The notes: a model not told the origin generated them from the letters alone. A stretch of 64,000 nucleotides of DNA from Parastagonospora avenae f. sp. tritici 18332-5 (GCA_022559985.1 JAFJTR010000020.1:62001-126000); one strand, 5' to 3'. Shown: positions 22,754 to 33,862, numbered from the stretch's first letter. Made by a program: numbers and translations.

Positions 22754-23663
22754 CTATCTTAGAGCTGAGCTTTGGAGCGAAGTATCCAGACAACGGGAAT
22801 GACTCGTTCCTGCGTCTGAGGCGTAAGAAATGCAAGCTATCATGGCGTGCGCAAACTGGTCGGGCACATTGGCCACTTTGCCATCCCAACTGTTATATCC
22901 ATTATATTGAGCAAAACCAGCATGTTGAGATAATCGCGTGATTGCAATGCATTACGCTACATACAGCAGGCAACCCCCAGGTACAGAAGGACAACCCAAC
23001 TCGAGAGTATTTAGAGCTGCTTGTATTCAATCGGCTTACCACAGACGATGAAAAGCGATCAGGCGGATAGGCCGTCCCACATCCTGGAGCTACACGGGCC
23101 TCACCCTAGCATTCAAAGCCCAGAGATACTGTGTATACCTCTAAGCGTCGCAGTCAATACTATACTCCTATCACTTCGTGGCAATGCGACGAAGCTGCTA
23201 TGATCGACTCTGAGACTAGTGGTCCTACACACGATGTCACGCTGTTAGATGTTTGCTTGCCCCGTAGCTCACATTTCGACGCAGTGATGCAATGACTAGT
23301 ATGAACTTCAAAGTTTATATCCGGACCCCGCTTGAAGTCCTTGGTCAATAATATGCTCGGGGACATGTTTCCAGGCAATTTTATTGGCGAGTCTTGGAGA
23401 AGTTCAGAGGTATAGAATATTTACCAGCTCGGTGGGCTGCTTTGCAATGCTACACTTTTTCGCTGGAAGGGACCATTAACAACATGGTTCATCACAAAGT
23501 TGATGCGAGTATTTCCCCAAACTGTTGCGTAGTCTTGCTCATACCTTCGTAGCATCAATTTGCACATGAGCAGTTCGAATGGGACGTGAAAGAGAACTAT
23601 CAGCGTTTGTTGCTTCCGCGCCACCCAAAAGATTTCACACTCTAACTATGAATACCTCTCAGC
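22754..23663. other. Intergenic region
   Basis: About 0.9 kb. I searched it for a first exon of the EthD-like gene and found none that fits. No repeat or RNA gene is seen. Confidence 0.4.
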
Positions 23664-24252
23664 ATGTATCAAATTGTCGTTCTTCTTTAAGAAACTCCCA
23701 AATGTCGACGATGACCATTTCCAAGTAGGTGTTTGCTATAGAAGGCTCATGAAATGAACGCTAATCATTCATCACTGGGACAACAGAAGCATTACAATCA
23801 TGTTCACTCAGATCTGACTGTTGCGTGCGAAAAGTTCCACGCGGTCAACATTCAACGTTATGTCCAGTTCTACCAATCACCGGAGATGAAGAAAAAGGTT
23901 CAGGAATTGGGCATGGAGGTAAAGTTACCAATCTACATGTGCGTTACATTCAGAACATACCCTAACTTCACAGCTACTGGACTACGACGCGTGCAGCCAA
24001 ATCTGGGTGAAGAATTGGGACGACTGGGTGCAGTTTGCGAGTAGTCCGGAGTATGCAGCCGCGCTGATGCCAGATGCCGATCACTTCATGGACTACAAGA
24101 CCAGTGGTATCAAAGTCATGGCAGGGTGAGTTGCGAGGCATGTGATCGAGAACAAAGAGCGAAAGCTGATCAGGCACGCCAGACATGATCTCATCGCTTT
24201 TGGAAAAGCGATTCCTGAATGCGATGCTAAGGATGGCATTTTGCGGAACTAG
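23664..24252 (+). CDS. EthD-domain-like small protein; start codon out of frame
   Basis: Exons ending at 23724, then 23787..23918, 23974..24125 and 24174..24252 join into a dimeric alpha/beta-barrel protein of about 145 residues. They read FFFKKLPNVDDDHFQ, then KHYNHVHSDL, NIQRYVQFYQSPEM, LLDYDACSQIWVKNWDDWV and MPDADHFMDYKTSG. Two introns with good sites keep one frame. The expected start ATG at 23664 is one base out of frame with KLSFFFKKLP, and no in-frame ATG lies upstream before a stop. Either a tiny upstream exon exists, or there is a one-base insertion between 23667 and 23673 (mutation or assembly error). EthD-like proteins often accompany cytochrome P450 or ring-oxidation clusters. 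The role here is unknown. Confidence 0.65.
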
Positions 24253-24760
24253 GATTTAGCGGGTGGCAGCTGATAGTGAATATTACAATGAAACTAGTAT
24301 TCATGAATGCGAATGATCCTATAGCTGGTCTTAGCTGCAAAGTAGTCACGAAGTGCTCCCAATCCAATCACACACCCCATGCTTGGTCCGGGTGGCCGGA
24401 CTTGTACACCCCACGAAACTTCGATCGACGCCACTATTTGATACGGCTCCATTTGGGGTAAGCGCGGTGAATCTCCCCTCAATTTGCCCGGATACCCACT
24501 TCCAGGCGGCTATGTACCCCAGATTTCAGCTGAGTGGTCGCGTATTCTGACTGTATGTGCCTTTAATGTGGACCAGAATAAAGCTAGGTCTAGAGATTCT
24601 AGTGGCCAGCCAGTGGATAAGGTAAAGAATGTAGTGCTCGAGAGCGTGTGCATATGTAGAATAAGATATCTCGACTCTTTCAGTCGTCGCTGGGATCAGA
24701 GGTTGTCTTGAGCTCCTCCTACCTGTTGTACATCCTACCTTCAACCTCTATTTTGCCGCT
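24253..24760. other. Promoter region of MFS exporter
   Basis: About 0.5 kb with no gene and no notable repeat. Confidence 0.4.
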
Positions 24761-26668
24761 ATGGCAGCCCCTAAATTTGTACGCGGTGACCGCTCGTCTA
24801 TCGAGAAGCCCGAAATCGATCGAATCGAACAAGTTTACGACACATCCAGCCAGGCCAAGCAGCCGCTACAGAATGAAGATGGAGAAACAGTCACCATCAC
24901 TCTAAAAACTTGGTTCGTCATCTTCATCCTATCTTCGACATTTGGTCTCTCCTTCTGGCCAGTCCCGACGACAGCAGCTATGATGGCGAAACTGGCGATA
25001 CAATTCGGATCGCCCACGGCAAGTGCGTGGTTCGTACCAGCATACACGACAGCCAATGCCATCGGATTCTTGCTGGCTGGGGCGAATTCGGATCTATTTG
25101 GACGCCGCTTGTTTCTATTGTTCGGTAATGCCTGCTGCTGCGTTGGGTTCATCGTTACGGCAACAGCAAAGGGTGCAGATCACTTCACTGCTGGTCTAGC
25201 GATCACTGGCTTTGGAGCAGGTTTCGCTCAAATGGCCATGTGCAGTATCCCTGGTGAGACTGTCTTCACGAAACCTCGTGAAACGCTGCTAAACATGATC
25301 AGAGCTTCTACCCAATAAGTTCCGACACATCGGAATCTGCCTCTCGGATGGGTTTGTGTTCCTCATCGTTATTATTGGTCCCATTGTTGGTAGGGTATGC
25401 AGGTATTTGATCAATCACTGGCGCACATTTACTGATTCCTGGACAGTACGCCATCGACGTAGGTGCCTGGAGGTATGTGTACTGGGCCGGCCTCATCGCT
25501 CAATTCTTCTCTCTGGCCGGAATTTTTGCTTTCTACAAGCCGCCCAAGCACCCTAAAGGTGTTCCATGGCACGAAGCATACAAGGGCTTGGACTATGTCG
25601 GCACAGCACTCATTGTCCCTGGTATCGTCCTGGCACTGGTTGGCATCATTAGTACGACATACAAGCCAAGCTCAGATGTTACTGTCATCGCCCCCATGGT
25701 CGTCGGATTCGTTCTCATCGCTGCATTCGGTGTGTGGGAAACTGTTTCCAATACCCGGTTCAAGCTCTGCCCACCTCACCTCTTCCGAAGCCACAAGGGA
25801 CGAGAATTTACGGCGCCGTTCATTGTTGCTTTCATTGTAACAATGTTCTACTACAGTGTCAACATCATCTGGCCTACCATGGTTAATGTGTTTTACATTG
25901 GTCCTGGTGTATCGCGTAGCACCGAGTTACTGCTGACTCTGCCTCCAAATGTCGGTCTTGTCTTCGGCTCGCTCTGTTTGATGGCGTTTGGAAACGTGAT
26001 TGGTCACTGGAAGTGGACGTTAGCCGGAACCTGGTTTGGAATGGTCCTATTCGGAGCAATGATGGGTCTCGTTACGCCTTTCAATCAGCCCATGATGATC
26101 GCTTTTTGTTGCATCAATGCGAGTAAGCCTTTTTCTCACTTCTAGTCATCGCGATACTCCCCACTGACACCCAGCAGGCTTCTTCGGGTGGGCACAATAT
26201 GAATCAATTGCCTTCACACAACTCGGCGTGCCTCAAACGGATCTTGGCTTCAGCGGAGGCCTTGCAGGAATGGCGCGATACGCAGGGGGTTCGCTAGCCC
26301 AGGCAATATATACCACCATCCTGGCAAACACTCAGTCAGCTCGTGCTGCGATAACCGTTCCAGCTGCAGCCATTGCTGCAGGAATGTCTCCAGAGAACGC
26401 CCAGTCCCTACTGGCAGCGTTTCCTCTTGGTGCAGCAGCAATAGCTCAGGTACCAGGAACAACACCAGAAGCAGTCGGTGCAGCCTCTCTGGCGTTCCGA
26501 TGGAGCTATGCGTATGGCCTTAAGATCGTTGCACTCAGCTCATTGAGTTTTGGTATCGTTGGACTCCTCTGCATCTTCTACTGTGAAGACATAACGCCCA
26601 AGATGACGAACAAGGTCGAGATCTTCCTCGAGAATGATATCTATGCCGAGAAGAACGAGTTTCACTGA
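24761..26668 (+). CDS. MFS transporter, Tri12-type (14 TM)
   Basis: Exons 24761..25253, 25303..25394, 25447..26122 and 26178..26668 encode 583 residues. A soluble N-terminus of about 45 residues is followed by many hydrophobic segments. The drug-efflux A-type loop GANSDLFGRR lies after TM2, GFGAGFAQM in the TM4-5 area, and LPNKFRHIG before TM6. The late segment GGLAGMARYAGGSLAQAIYT is typical of the fungal Tri12-like (DHA2) family. Members export toxic small molecules or take up hydrophobic ones. Here it probably moves the pathway substrate or protects against it. Direction cannot be told from sequence. Confidence 0.92.
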
Positions 26669-27438
26669 TGAAAAGCTAGGCGCGGCGGAGGGAGGTAGCA
26701 AAAGAACACGTTTCTTCAAGTGGACAGGATAATCTAATGTTTAGCATAGCAAATCTCAGCGGACTCAGTCCCAAAATCAATGCGCACAATTCTGAGATAT
26801 TTTCCGACTCATTGACGGCGCCGGGAGATGTGACGTGCCAAGATCCAGACGATCTTGAAGTCATCTCATTAATTCAGAAACTGTAAATGTGCCGGTATAT
26901 TTGCACGGCGCGTGAGAGGATTCATGATATGGTATCCTATATGTGTTCCAATGGTTCACAGACTCCGTTGTCACCGTGTCTCCTGACTGCACGCCCACTA
27001 GCGTCAACGACGTCACAGTCGCTCAACGACCTGCACAGGTGGTGCCATCTCTTCCTACGCGCCAGCATAGCTCAGCGCGACGCTCCTAAGTGCGCATCCT
27101 TTCTGTACCGAAGCATATCATTGCCGCTAGTTGATCTACAGATGCGGAAATACTGTTTCGCGCACGAGCGGGGCTGGTGCCTCAAAGGGCGGAAAGGCTT
27201 TTCCGGACGGCTTCAGGCCGCTCATGCATGCAGATGCCGCAGTTGCCATCTCATCTCGCGCCGGATTGACCTCTTTGGAACACGCGTTGCTGATGCTGGA
27301 GAAGTATACGCCCCGTGGCGCCACCCGAGAACGCCGTATACTGAGGAACCCCAAGTGACGTTGGCATGTACCTGAACGTATTACTGTAATCACATCGTTT
27401 GCGAAAAATTCAGACCATATCTATTTTCCACAGAAATC
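26669..27438. other. Promoter region of PRISE-like reductase
   Basis: About 0.77 kb. An ORF at 26887-27375 has no family features and unfavourable composition, so I do not call it. Confidence 0.4.
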
Positions 27439-28664
27439 ATGTCGAAATCTGCACTCGTCTTTGGTGCCTCGGGCGTGACGGGTTGGTCTTTTATCAACGA
27501 GATCTTACAAGACTACCCCAAATCAGGCACTTGGAGGCGTGCACACGCACTCACAAACCGCCCATTGTCGCAAGAGCAGTCTCAGTGGCCGAATGATCCG
27601 CGACTGAACATTGTCTCTGGTATCGATCTGCTCGCCGGCTCACAAAAGGACCTTGAAACCGAGCTGCAAAGCAAGATAACTGACATCAGTGAAGTCACCC
27701 ATGTCTACTATTTGGCATACAAGGCGGGTACAGACGTACAAAAGGAGCTAGAAGAGGCAGTGGAGATGTGGAAGAAGACGCTGCTCGCAGTGGATAAGCT
27801 GTGCCCGAACTTGGAATTTGTAGTACTGCAGACTGGTGCGAAAATGTGTACGTATGTTCTTTTCTAGAGATAATGGTAGGGCCTGACTGTAGTTCAGATG
27901 GGTGTCACCTACTCGCAACCGTTCCAGGCTACTCGCAACCACATCTTAAAACACCACACGCGGAGTCTCAAGGCCGCCTCGAAGGCCAATGGGGAGAAAT
28001 GCTGTTCTACCACCCCCAGCTCGACTTCATCGCCGACCTTGCTAAAGACAAGAAATGGAGTTGGTGTGACACTCGACCGGATATCATCATTGGCTTCGTG
28101 CCGAACCAGAATTTTTACTCGCTCGGTTCTTCCATGGGCATCTATCTTTCGCTGTGGCGCGAAGTCCATGGAAAGGGTAGTCAGTGTCCGTTTCCTGGGA
28201 CAGGGAAGAGTTGGAAGGCGTTGAGTCAGGATTCGAGCAGTGACATGATCGCTCGACAAACCATTCATTTGTCACTCAACGAGAGCACAGAAAAAGGCGG
28301 GGGATATAACGTTGCAGACGAAAAGAAACCTTCGAGTTGGTCTGCCAAATGGCCGATCCTGTGCTCATTATTTGGTCTGAAAGGTACCGGTCCAACACCG
28401 AACCCCCCAGAGATACGCAAATTCATCAAGGATCACATCGATGTGTGGCATGGCTTGGAGAAGCAGCACGACTTACAGACGGGTCATGCAGATAGTGAGC
28501 GCGTGTTTCCAGGTTTTGAGTACTTCCTCATGACGCAATTCGACTTCGATAGGCAGTATGACATGACAAAGATGTATAGCACAGGATTCAAAGAGGAGAG
28601 GGGTACGAAAGAGGCGTGGGGTGGTGTCTTTGACAAGATGAGCAAGGCTAAGATTATTCCGTAG
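27439..28664 (+). CDS. PRISE-family NAD(P)-dependent reductase (progesterone 5-beta-reductase / iridoid-synthase-like)
   Basis: Exons 27439..27847 and 27898..28664 encode 391 residues. The N-terminal motif ALVFGASGVTGW is the extended-SDR dinucleotide fold. THVYYLAY and LQTGAKMYG follow, the latter spanning the intron, with the Tyr expected at the active site of this atypical SDR class. RPDIIIGF and a C-terminal WGGVFDKM also fit. Plant relatives reduce the C=C of 1,4-enones and 8-oxogeranial. Many fungi carry paralogues in secondary-metabolite or catabolic clusters. Here it may saturate an enone before ring oxygenation. The length matches the family (about 390). Confidence 0.85.
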
Positions 28665-29029
28665 AACTCGTTTCTGGCAAAGGGGCGAAAGTACCACGTC
28701 CGTACGAGTGAATGAGCCTTTACACTTTCAACCTGATTGTACTTTATTGTGTAGTATGAATTTGCAATATGCGTCATGATACCACATCTTGTCAACCAGG
28801 CCAGGAAGCGGTAAGCATACAACAGGTGGCGGCCTATCCAATAGCCTGTAGCTATACACGGGGTATCACTTTAGCATTTGAAGTCTAGTAACACAATGTG
28901 TAGCTTTAGATTCACGAATCATTCGTAAAACTTTGTTCACTTTCCTTTCTAGTTCAAAGTCTACATCAGGCCCTTTGCATAATTTTGACACCTGGGCCTA
29001 TCTTAGGTGTAGTAGTCACACACTCTACA
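28665..29029. other. Convergent intergenic region with MITE-like copy 2
   Basis: 3' flanks of the PRISE-like gene (plus) and the hydrolase (minus). The only structure seen is the 66-bp element at 28845-28910. Confidence 0.5.
28845..28910. repeat. 66-bp MITE-like inverted-repeat element, copy 2
   Basis: The arms are CCTGTAGCTATACA (28845-28858) and TGTGTAGCTTTAGA (28897-28910), an imperfect inverted repeat. The length is the same as copy 1 at 1635-1700, with matching internal blocks, and ATAG precedes it as in copy 1. It sits between two convergent genes, so it is not expected to disturb either. Confidence 0.55.
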
Positions 29030-30065
29030 CTACGCCACCACGAATTGTACCCCTGAAGCGACATTCGCGTTGAACTTCTTGCGAGGTTCGTCCAATTTGG
29101 GCGATGGCCACATCCAATGGTAATGTGGGTATCCTTCATAGAGGTCGAACTTCGTGGCAACGCTACATCTCGTTAATGCTGTCTCGCACTCACGAAGTGC
29201 ATTCACGTACTTGTAATGATCAAGCTTTTGCTTGAACAACAACCCATCATCTCGAAGCGTATCCTGACCGGCAACAGCAAGATACACCTTCTTCAGCTCA
29301 CCTATCCGAGAATGGAGCAGCGGCGATGCGTATGTGTCAGTGGGCGGAGCGCCAAACGCGTCTGTAGATGTCAGTCCTCTACGCGTGTACTTGGGCGTTC
29401 ATCCACAACCTACCCCAGAATGCTTCCATGGCGCTCGCCGTGTTGATGGTATGCTGGTCGTGCTCCTTGTACGACGTGTACTGTGATCTGAGAGACTCTG
29501 GTACGGCTTTGGGATGTACGGTCGCAGGTACGAGCGCGACCACACCGACGAGCGAGTCACCCATGCCCTCGTCAATAGCTTTGAGCGCGACACCGAGAGC
29601 TAGTCCTGCACCGGCGGAGACGCCTGAGGTAAACACCTTACTTGCGGCGCACCCCAACTCCTTTGCGTGCTGCAGTGCCCATTGTAGTCCTTTCCAACAA
29701 TCGTTGATGAGCCCAGGATGCTTATTCTGTGGCGCAAGACCGTACTCGATTGACACTACCACCACATTTCCACCTCTCGAAATGCTTCGGGCAAATGCAT
29801 CGTCTCCGTCCAAATCGCCCATAGCCCATCCACCGCCGTGAAAATATACGCCGATCGGACTGCCTCCGCTGTAGCCTTGCGGGGTGTATATGCGAACTTT
29901 CAGCCCATCTGTTATGGTCCTGTCTTCGACGTCGACGCTGGGATCGGGTGGAGGAAAGGAGTATTTGCAGACCATCAAGCCTCCGATCTTCGCGAAGCCA
30001 TCTTGACAAGAGGAAAGAGGCCCTTGGAGTAGCAGGCGTTCACCCAGTTCCTCTTCGAACTTCAC
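29030..30065 (-). CDS. Alpha/beta hydrolase, hormone-sensitive-lipase type (esterase or lactonase candidate)
   Basis: Minus-strand exons 30065..29414, 29361..29211 and 29162..29030 encode 311 residues. The oxyanion motif HGGGW is at 76-80. The nucleophile elbow GVSAG has Ser150. The acid is Asp in VAGQDTLRDDG and the base His in EGYPHYHW. The second intron (48 bp) has no stop and preserves the frame. Removing it joins LDHY directly to NVATKFDLYEG, the normal family spacing. It hydrolyses esters of small or medium acids. In this cluster it could open the lactone made by a monooxygenase. It is divergent from the acyl-CoA dehydrogenase. Confidence 0.9.
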
Positions 30066-30485
30066 AAGATTAGCATGGCATTGTTACGCGTTTCGTTACT
30101 GTCTACCTCGACCCACGGTTGTGCAAACCCTTCAGAAGCCATTGCCCTCAGACTGATGCGAGTAGTGATACGATCGCGAAGTGCAGCCCATCTTCACTAC
30201 TTGCTTCGTGAGCTTCCCACCAATCGCATCTTGATCGCACCATGTGGGCATGCGGAGCAGCTGGGCGCGTTCGCCTGCCGGAAGATGTCAGGGGTCTGAG
30301 CTCCAAGTCGAGCGCAGCTGCACGCTTAAAGATTCCCGTCCTCCCCGCATACCTCGGCCTAGATCAATCAACACACCCCAAACACTATTGCATGTCGCGA
30401 GTCATGTTGCAGTTATGCATGTCGTTGAGCTGGAGGTCGCATTCTCCGATCAATCGCTTCCCTCCATAACGACATTATCCACACA
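30066..30485. promoter_or_regulatory. Bidirectional promoter between hydrolase and acyl-CoA dehydrogenase
   Basis: A 420-bp gap between divergent starts. CCTCGG is at 30352-30357, 128 bp before the dehydrogenase ATG. No gene is seen in it. Confidence 0.5.
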
Positions 30486-31902
30486 ATGGCAGCAAATCCT
30501 GAACTTGACACGAACCCAGCTTTTGCCCGGATCCCGCCCTGGGTGAAGGCGAAACTGAGACCGATCGCGCTTAACAAGATCCAGCAAGTCTACGACTGGG
30601 TGGAGAATGAGTGTATACCTGCCGAGCGCATCTACAAGGCGCAACTGGCTGCCAGCAAAGCAAGATGGGAGACGCCAGCGATTATACACGATCTGAGGAA
30701 GAAGGCCAAGGCACAGGGCCTATGGAATCTTTTTCTGCCAAATCACTTCGTCGAGAGCCCTGGCTTGACCAACCTGGAATACTCATGCTGTGCGGAGATT
30801 ATGGGCAAGGTGTACTGGGCAGCCCAGGTATGTATGCAATTTCTTTTTTCAGAATCACAAAGCTAATATACGGAAGACAATGAACTGCCATGCGCCGGAG
30901 ACTGGCAACATCGAGTTACTTGCCAAATACTGCACTCCCGAGCAGAAGAAGAAATGGCTACATCCCCTAATGAACGGCGACATGTCCTCAGCATACAGTA
31001 TGACCGAACCAGACCGCGCATCTTCAGACGCCACGCAGGTCGGCATCAACATGGAAATTACAGACAAAGAAGTGATCATCAATGGCCGCAAATTGTATGG
31101 AAACTGCCAATACAACCCAGAGATGCAACTCTTCATTTTGATGGGCTGCTCGGATCCCGGCAATCCAAACGCATGGAATCGTCACACGACACTCGTTGTA
31201 CCCGCAAATTCGCCTGGGTTGAAGCAGGTCAGAAATCTTACCATCATGGGATATGACTGGGCACCAGAAGGTCATGGAGAGTATGTCTACGAGAACGTAC
31301 GTGTTCCTCGCGACAACATCATCCTTGGGCCTGGCAGGGCGTTTGAGATCGCGCAGGGACGGTTGGGTCCTGGGCGCATCCATCACTGTATGAGACTGAT
31401 CGGCCAAGCTGAACGCGCTTATGATCTTGCGCTCGTGCGATGCATGGAGCCGCGCAAGAAGCCCCGTGGAAAATTCATTGGCGAGTTCGATAGCAACATC
31501 GAACGCATTGCAGACATGCGCATGACCATTGATGCGATGCGCCTTGTAGTCTTGAACGCAGCCGACACAATGGATCTCGAAGGGAACAAGGCAGGAAAAT
31601 ATGCCATCGCGCAGAGCAAGATCATGGTGCCGAACGCACTGATCAAGGTCATCGATGAAGCGATGCAAATCTACGGTGGTCAAGGCCTTACTCAACACAC
31701 GCCATTGCCTGAAATATGGACGTATGCCCGTTTCGTTCGCGTTGCCGATGGCCCTGATTCGGCTCACAGGCACCAAGTTGGCCGCGAGCAGATGAAGACA
31801 GCGAAAGCGGCCCGAGAACGGGCAGCAAAGTACACAGAGAGGTATAAAGAACTGTGTCAGTGGTGGGGATTAGAGCCAGAAGAGTTCATGGGCATTGTAT
31901 GA
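30486..31902 (+). CDS. Acyl-CoA dehydrogenase (ACAD11/FadE-like)
   Basis: Exons 30486..30827 and 30877..31902 encode 455 residues. The helical N-domain (LGLWNLFLP-like segment, here GLWNLFLP) is followed by NIELLAKYCTPEQKKKWL. The FAD-contacting stretch AYSMTEPDRASSDAT comes next, then VPRDNIILGPGRAFEIAQGRLGPGRIHHCMR. IYGGQGLTQHTPL and HQVGREQMK complete the C-terminal bundle. The enzyme makes the alpha-beta double bond in an acyl-CoA, the first beta-oxidation step. With the ligase upstream it offers a route from ring-opened acid into beta-oxidation. No PTS1 is visible (ends GIV). In fungi, ACAD11-like members can be mitochondrial or peroxisomal. Confidence 0.93.
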
Positions 31903-32192
31903 TATTGTTCTTGATATTAGATCTATTCTGTACCACTCACCAGCTGCACGTCGCGAAGACTTCGGCTTGTCCACACTTCAAAATTGCAGGAGCTCGGCAA
32001 TTGAAGCAAGAGAGGAACATTCAGCACAATTTAGAGCATTTTCAAGATATATCGACGGCTCTGCAGATAGGCATATCATTCGGTTTAACTTCCACAATCG
32101 CGGGGCTGTTCCGATGCCGACCCACACCATGACGTATCCATCCCTATTCTCGTCGCCATCAACCCATCATTTTCCCTGACCACTTTGTGAAA

Positions 32193-33158
32193 ATGACTTC
32201 AAACAACAATGGATCGACTCAGCACTACGAGATCAACGACTTCAAGTTCCAGGATGGCACTGTGCTTCCGCGCGTGAAGGTGGCATATCAAATCATCAAT
32301 CCTACCAAAAGCAAAATCGCAGTCGTGCATACCTGCTTTCGTGGGCGACTTGGTACGACTTTGACCTTTGCCAATGGCGTACTCAAAGATCACAAAATCA
32401 TTCTAATTGCTCTATTCGGCAATGGCGAATCTTCCAGCCCTTCAAACACTACCGACTTTCCCAAAACCTTGGACTACCAGGATTGTGTAAAAGCTCAACA
32501 TAGTCTTCTGACCATAGAATTTGGGATCGACCACGTCGATGTTATGTTGGGCTTCTCCATGGGCGGCCAAATCACGTATCACTGGATTGCGACGCATCCA
32601 TCATTCGTCAAATATGCTGTCATCCTATGTTCCTCTGCGAAGACGAGTCAACACAACTATCAATTCTTGGAGGGACCGAAGGCCGCGCTGGAAAGCGCTG
32701 TCGATGAAGCGCGCGGAAAGCGAGCATTTGGGAAAGCATATTCCGCCTGGCTCACGAGCGCAGAATGGTTCGATGAGGCACTATACAAAGATATGGGCTT
32801 CGACACGCTCTCTGCCTGGGATGAAGTTGCTACTGGAACTGGTTATGATGACTGGGCGGGATCCGATCTACTATCGATGTTAGGCATGTGGCAGCGCGGT
32901 GATATTGCTCGTTGCGTACAGGATGCGAACGGTGAGCTGGAAGCAGCACTCAAAAAGATCGATGCAAGGGTGCTGTTGATGCCGTGTGAAACCGATCAAT
33001 ACTTCCGTCCATATGTGAGCAAGAGGGAAGCGGGGTCCTTGAACAATGTTGAAGTGCAGGTGGTGCCCAGCATTTGGGGCCACATCGCAGGAGGTGGCGC
33101 AAACAAGAAGGATGTTGAATGGATGGATCAGAAGATTGGTGCGTTTCTTGCCGCATAG
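32193..33158 (+). CDS. Alpha/beta hydrolase, homoserine-acetyltransferase-like
   Basis: A single exon encodes 321 residues from ATG 32193. The fold signature is a nucleophile elbow GFSMGG with Ser122, followed by an Asp in CETDQYFRP and a His in IWGHIAGGG near the C-terminus. The N-terminal strand order (KVAYQIINP, then LIALFGNGESSSP) resembles the MetX/Met2 branch. Genuine homoserine acetyltransferases are longer and have a lid that I do not see. A hydrolase or acyltransferase on pathway intermediates is plausible. It could be the second lactone or CoA-ester hydrolase of the cluster. Confidence 0.85.
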   Translation: MTSNNNGSTQHYEINDFKFQDGTVLPRVKVAYQIINPTKSKIAVVHTCFRGRLGTTLTFANGVLKDHKIILIALFGNGESSSPSNTTDFPKTLDYQDCVKAQHSLLTIEFGIDHVDVMLGFSMGGQITYHWIATHPSFVKYAVILCSSAKTSQHNYQFLEGPKAALESAVDEARGKRAFGKAYSAWLTSAEWFDEALYKDMGFDTLSAWDEVATGTGYDDWAGSDLLSMLGMWQRGDIARCVQDANGELEAALKKIDARVLLMPCETDQYFRPYVSKREAGSLNNVEVQVVPSIWGHIAGGGANKKDVEWMDQKIGAFLAA

Positions 33159-33417
33159 AAAGCTGTACAGCAGTAGGGAGTTGGGCGACAGAAAGTGGGC
33201 TGTGGTACGCATATTATTACCCAGCCAATTACGGCAACGACACAACTACCTGTACTCAAATTAGAAGCTTCCCCTCTCCCAGGAAGCAATACTGCTTGTG
33301 CTTTACCGATGAAAGGGTTGCAGTCAACATTGACTCCATAAACCACGCCAGCGCAGTCTCTTTCCTCCACCAGATCCCAACTGAATCACGAACAGCTGAT
33401 AGTAGTGGGAAAAGAAG

Positions 33418-33783
33418 ATGGAGTTTCATACTAACCTGCTGAGCTTAGCAGCCATCACATTTGCGCTTGTCGTGGCTTTGTTAGTCTCTCGCATTTTCTA
33501 CATGCAACGGCTCCACCCACTTGCCAAATTTCCTGGACCTTGGTATGCCACGTCCTTTTCAATAGTTGGCGCAATCATATATGTGAAGCAAAAGGAACCA
33601 CAGTTCTTCTTGAGTCTGACGAGGAAGTATGAAGTAAGTCACCAAACCTGGGACTTATCATCAGCAACATTGCTCAGACTGCGATCCAAGCTGATCAGCT
33701 AATTCGAGTATTGCCAACACTATTGCTGTTTCTGTTTCCACAACCGTCCAAATCTAAAGGCAAACTCAGCGAACAAGTGTAGT
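33418..33783 (+). pseudogene. Cytochrome P450 N-terminal remnant
   Basis: ATG 33418 opens a typical microsomal P450 start: an uncharged membrane anchor, then RLHPLAKFPGPWYATSFS and FFLSLTRKYE ending in a good donor (GTAAGT at 33634). Downstream I find only about 30 residues of hydrophobic sequence before a stop at about 33783. There is no I-helix, ExxR or heme-Cys motif, and the next gene begins on the other strand at 33863. It is therefore a truncated remnant, not a working oxygenase. Confidence 0.7.
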
Positions 33784-33862
33784 AGGTATACGGCATTTGT
33801 ACTGTAATTGTATATCTACTTATCAAGTACCTGTAACAGCATGAGTACTCACCTCAATTGCA

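Noticed and set aside
26887..27375. 162-aa plus ORF before the PRISE-like gene
   Set aside because: Cys/Arg/His-rich random-looking sequence without motifs; the region is better seen as promoter.
33634..33783. Continuation of the P450 as a functional second exon
   Set aside because: The only open frame gives about 30 hydrophobic residues and then stops; no conserved P450 motif is found.
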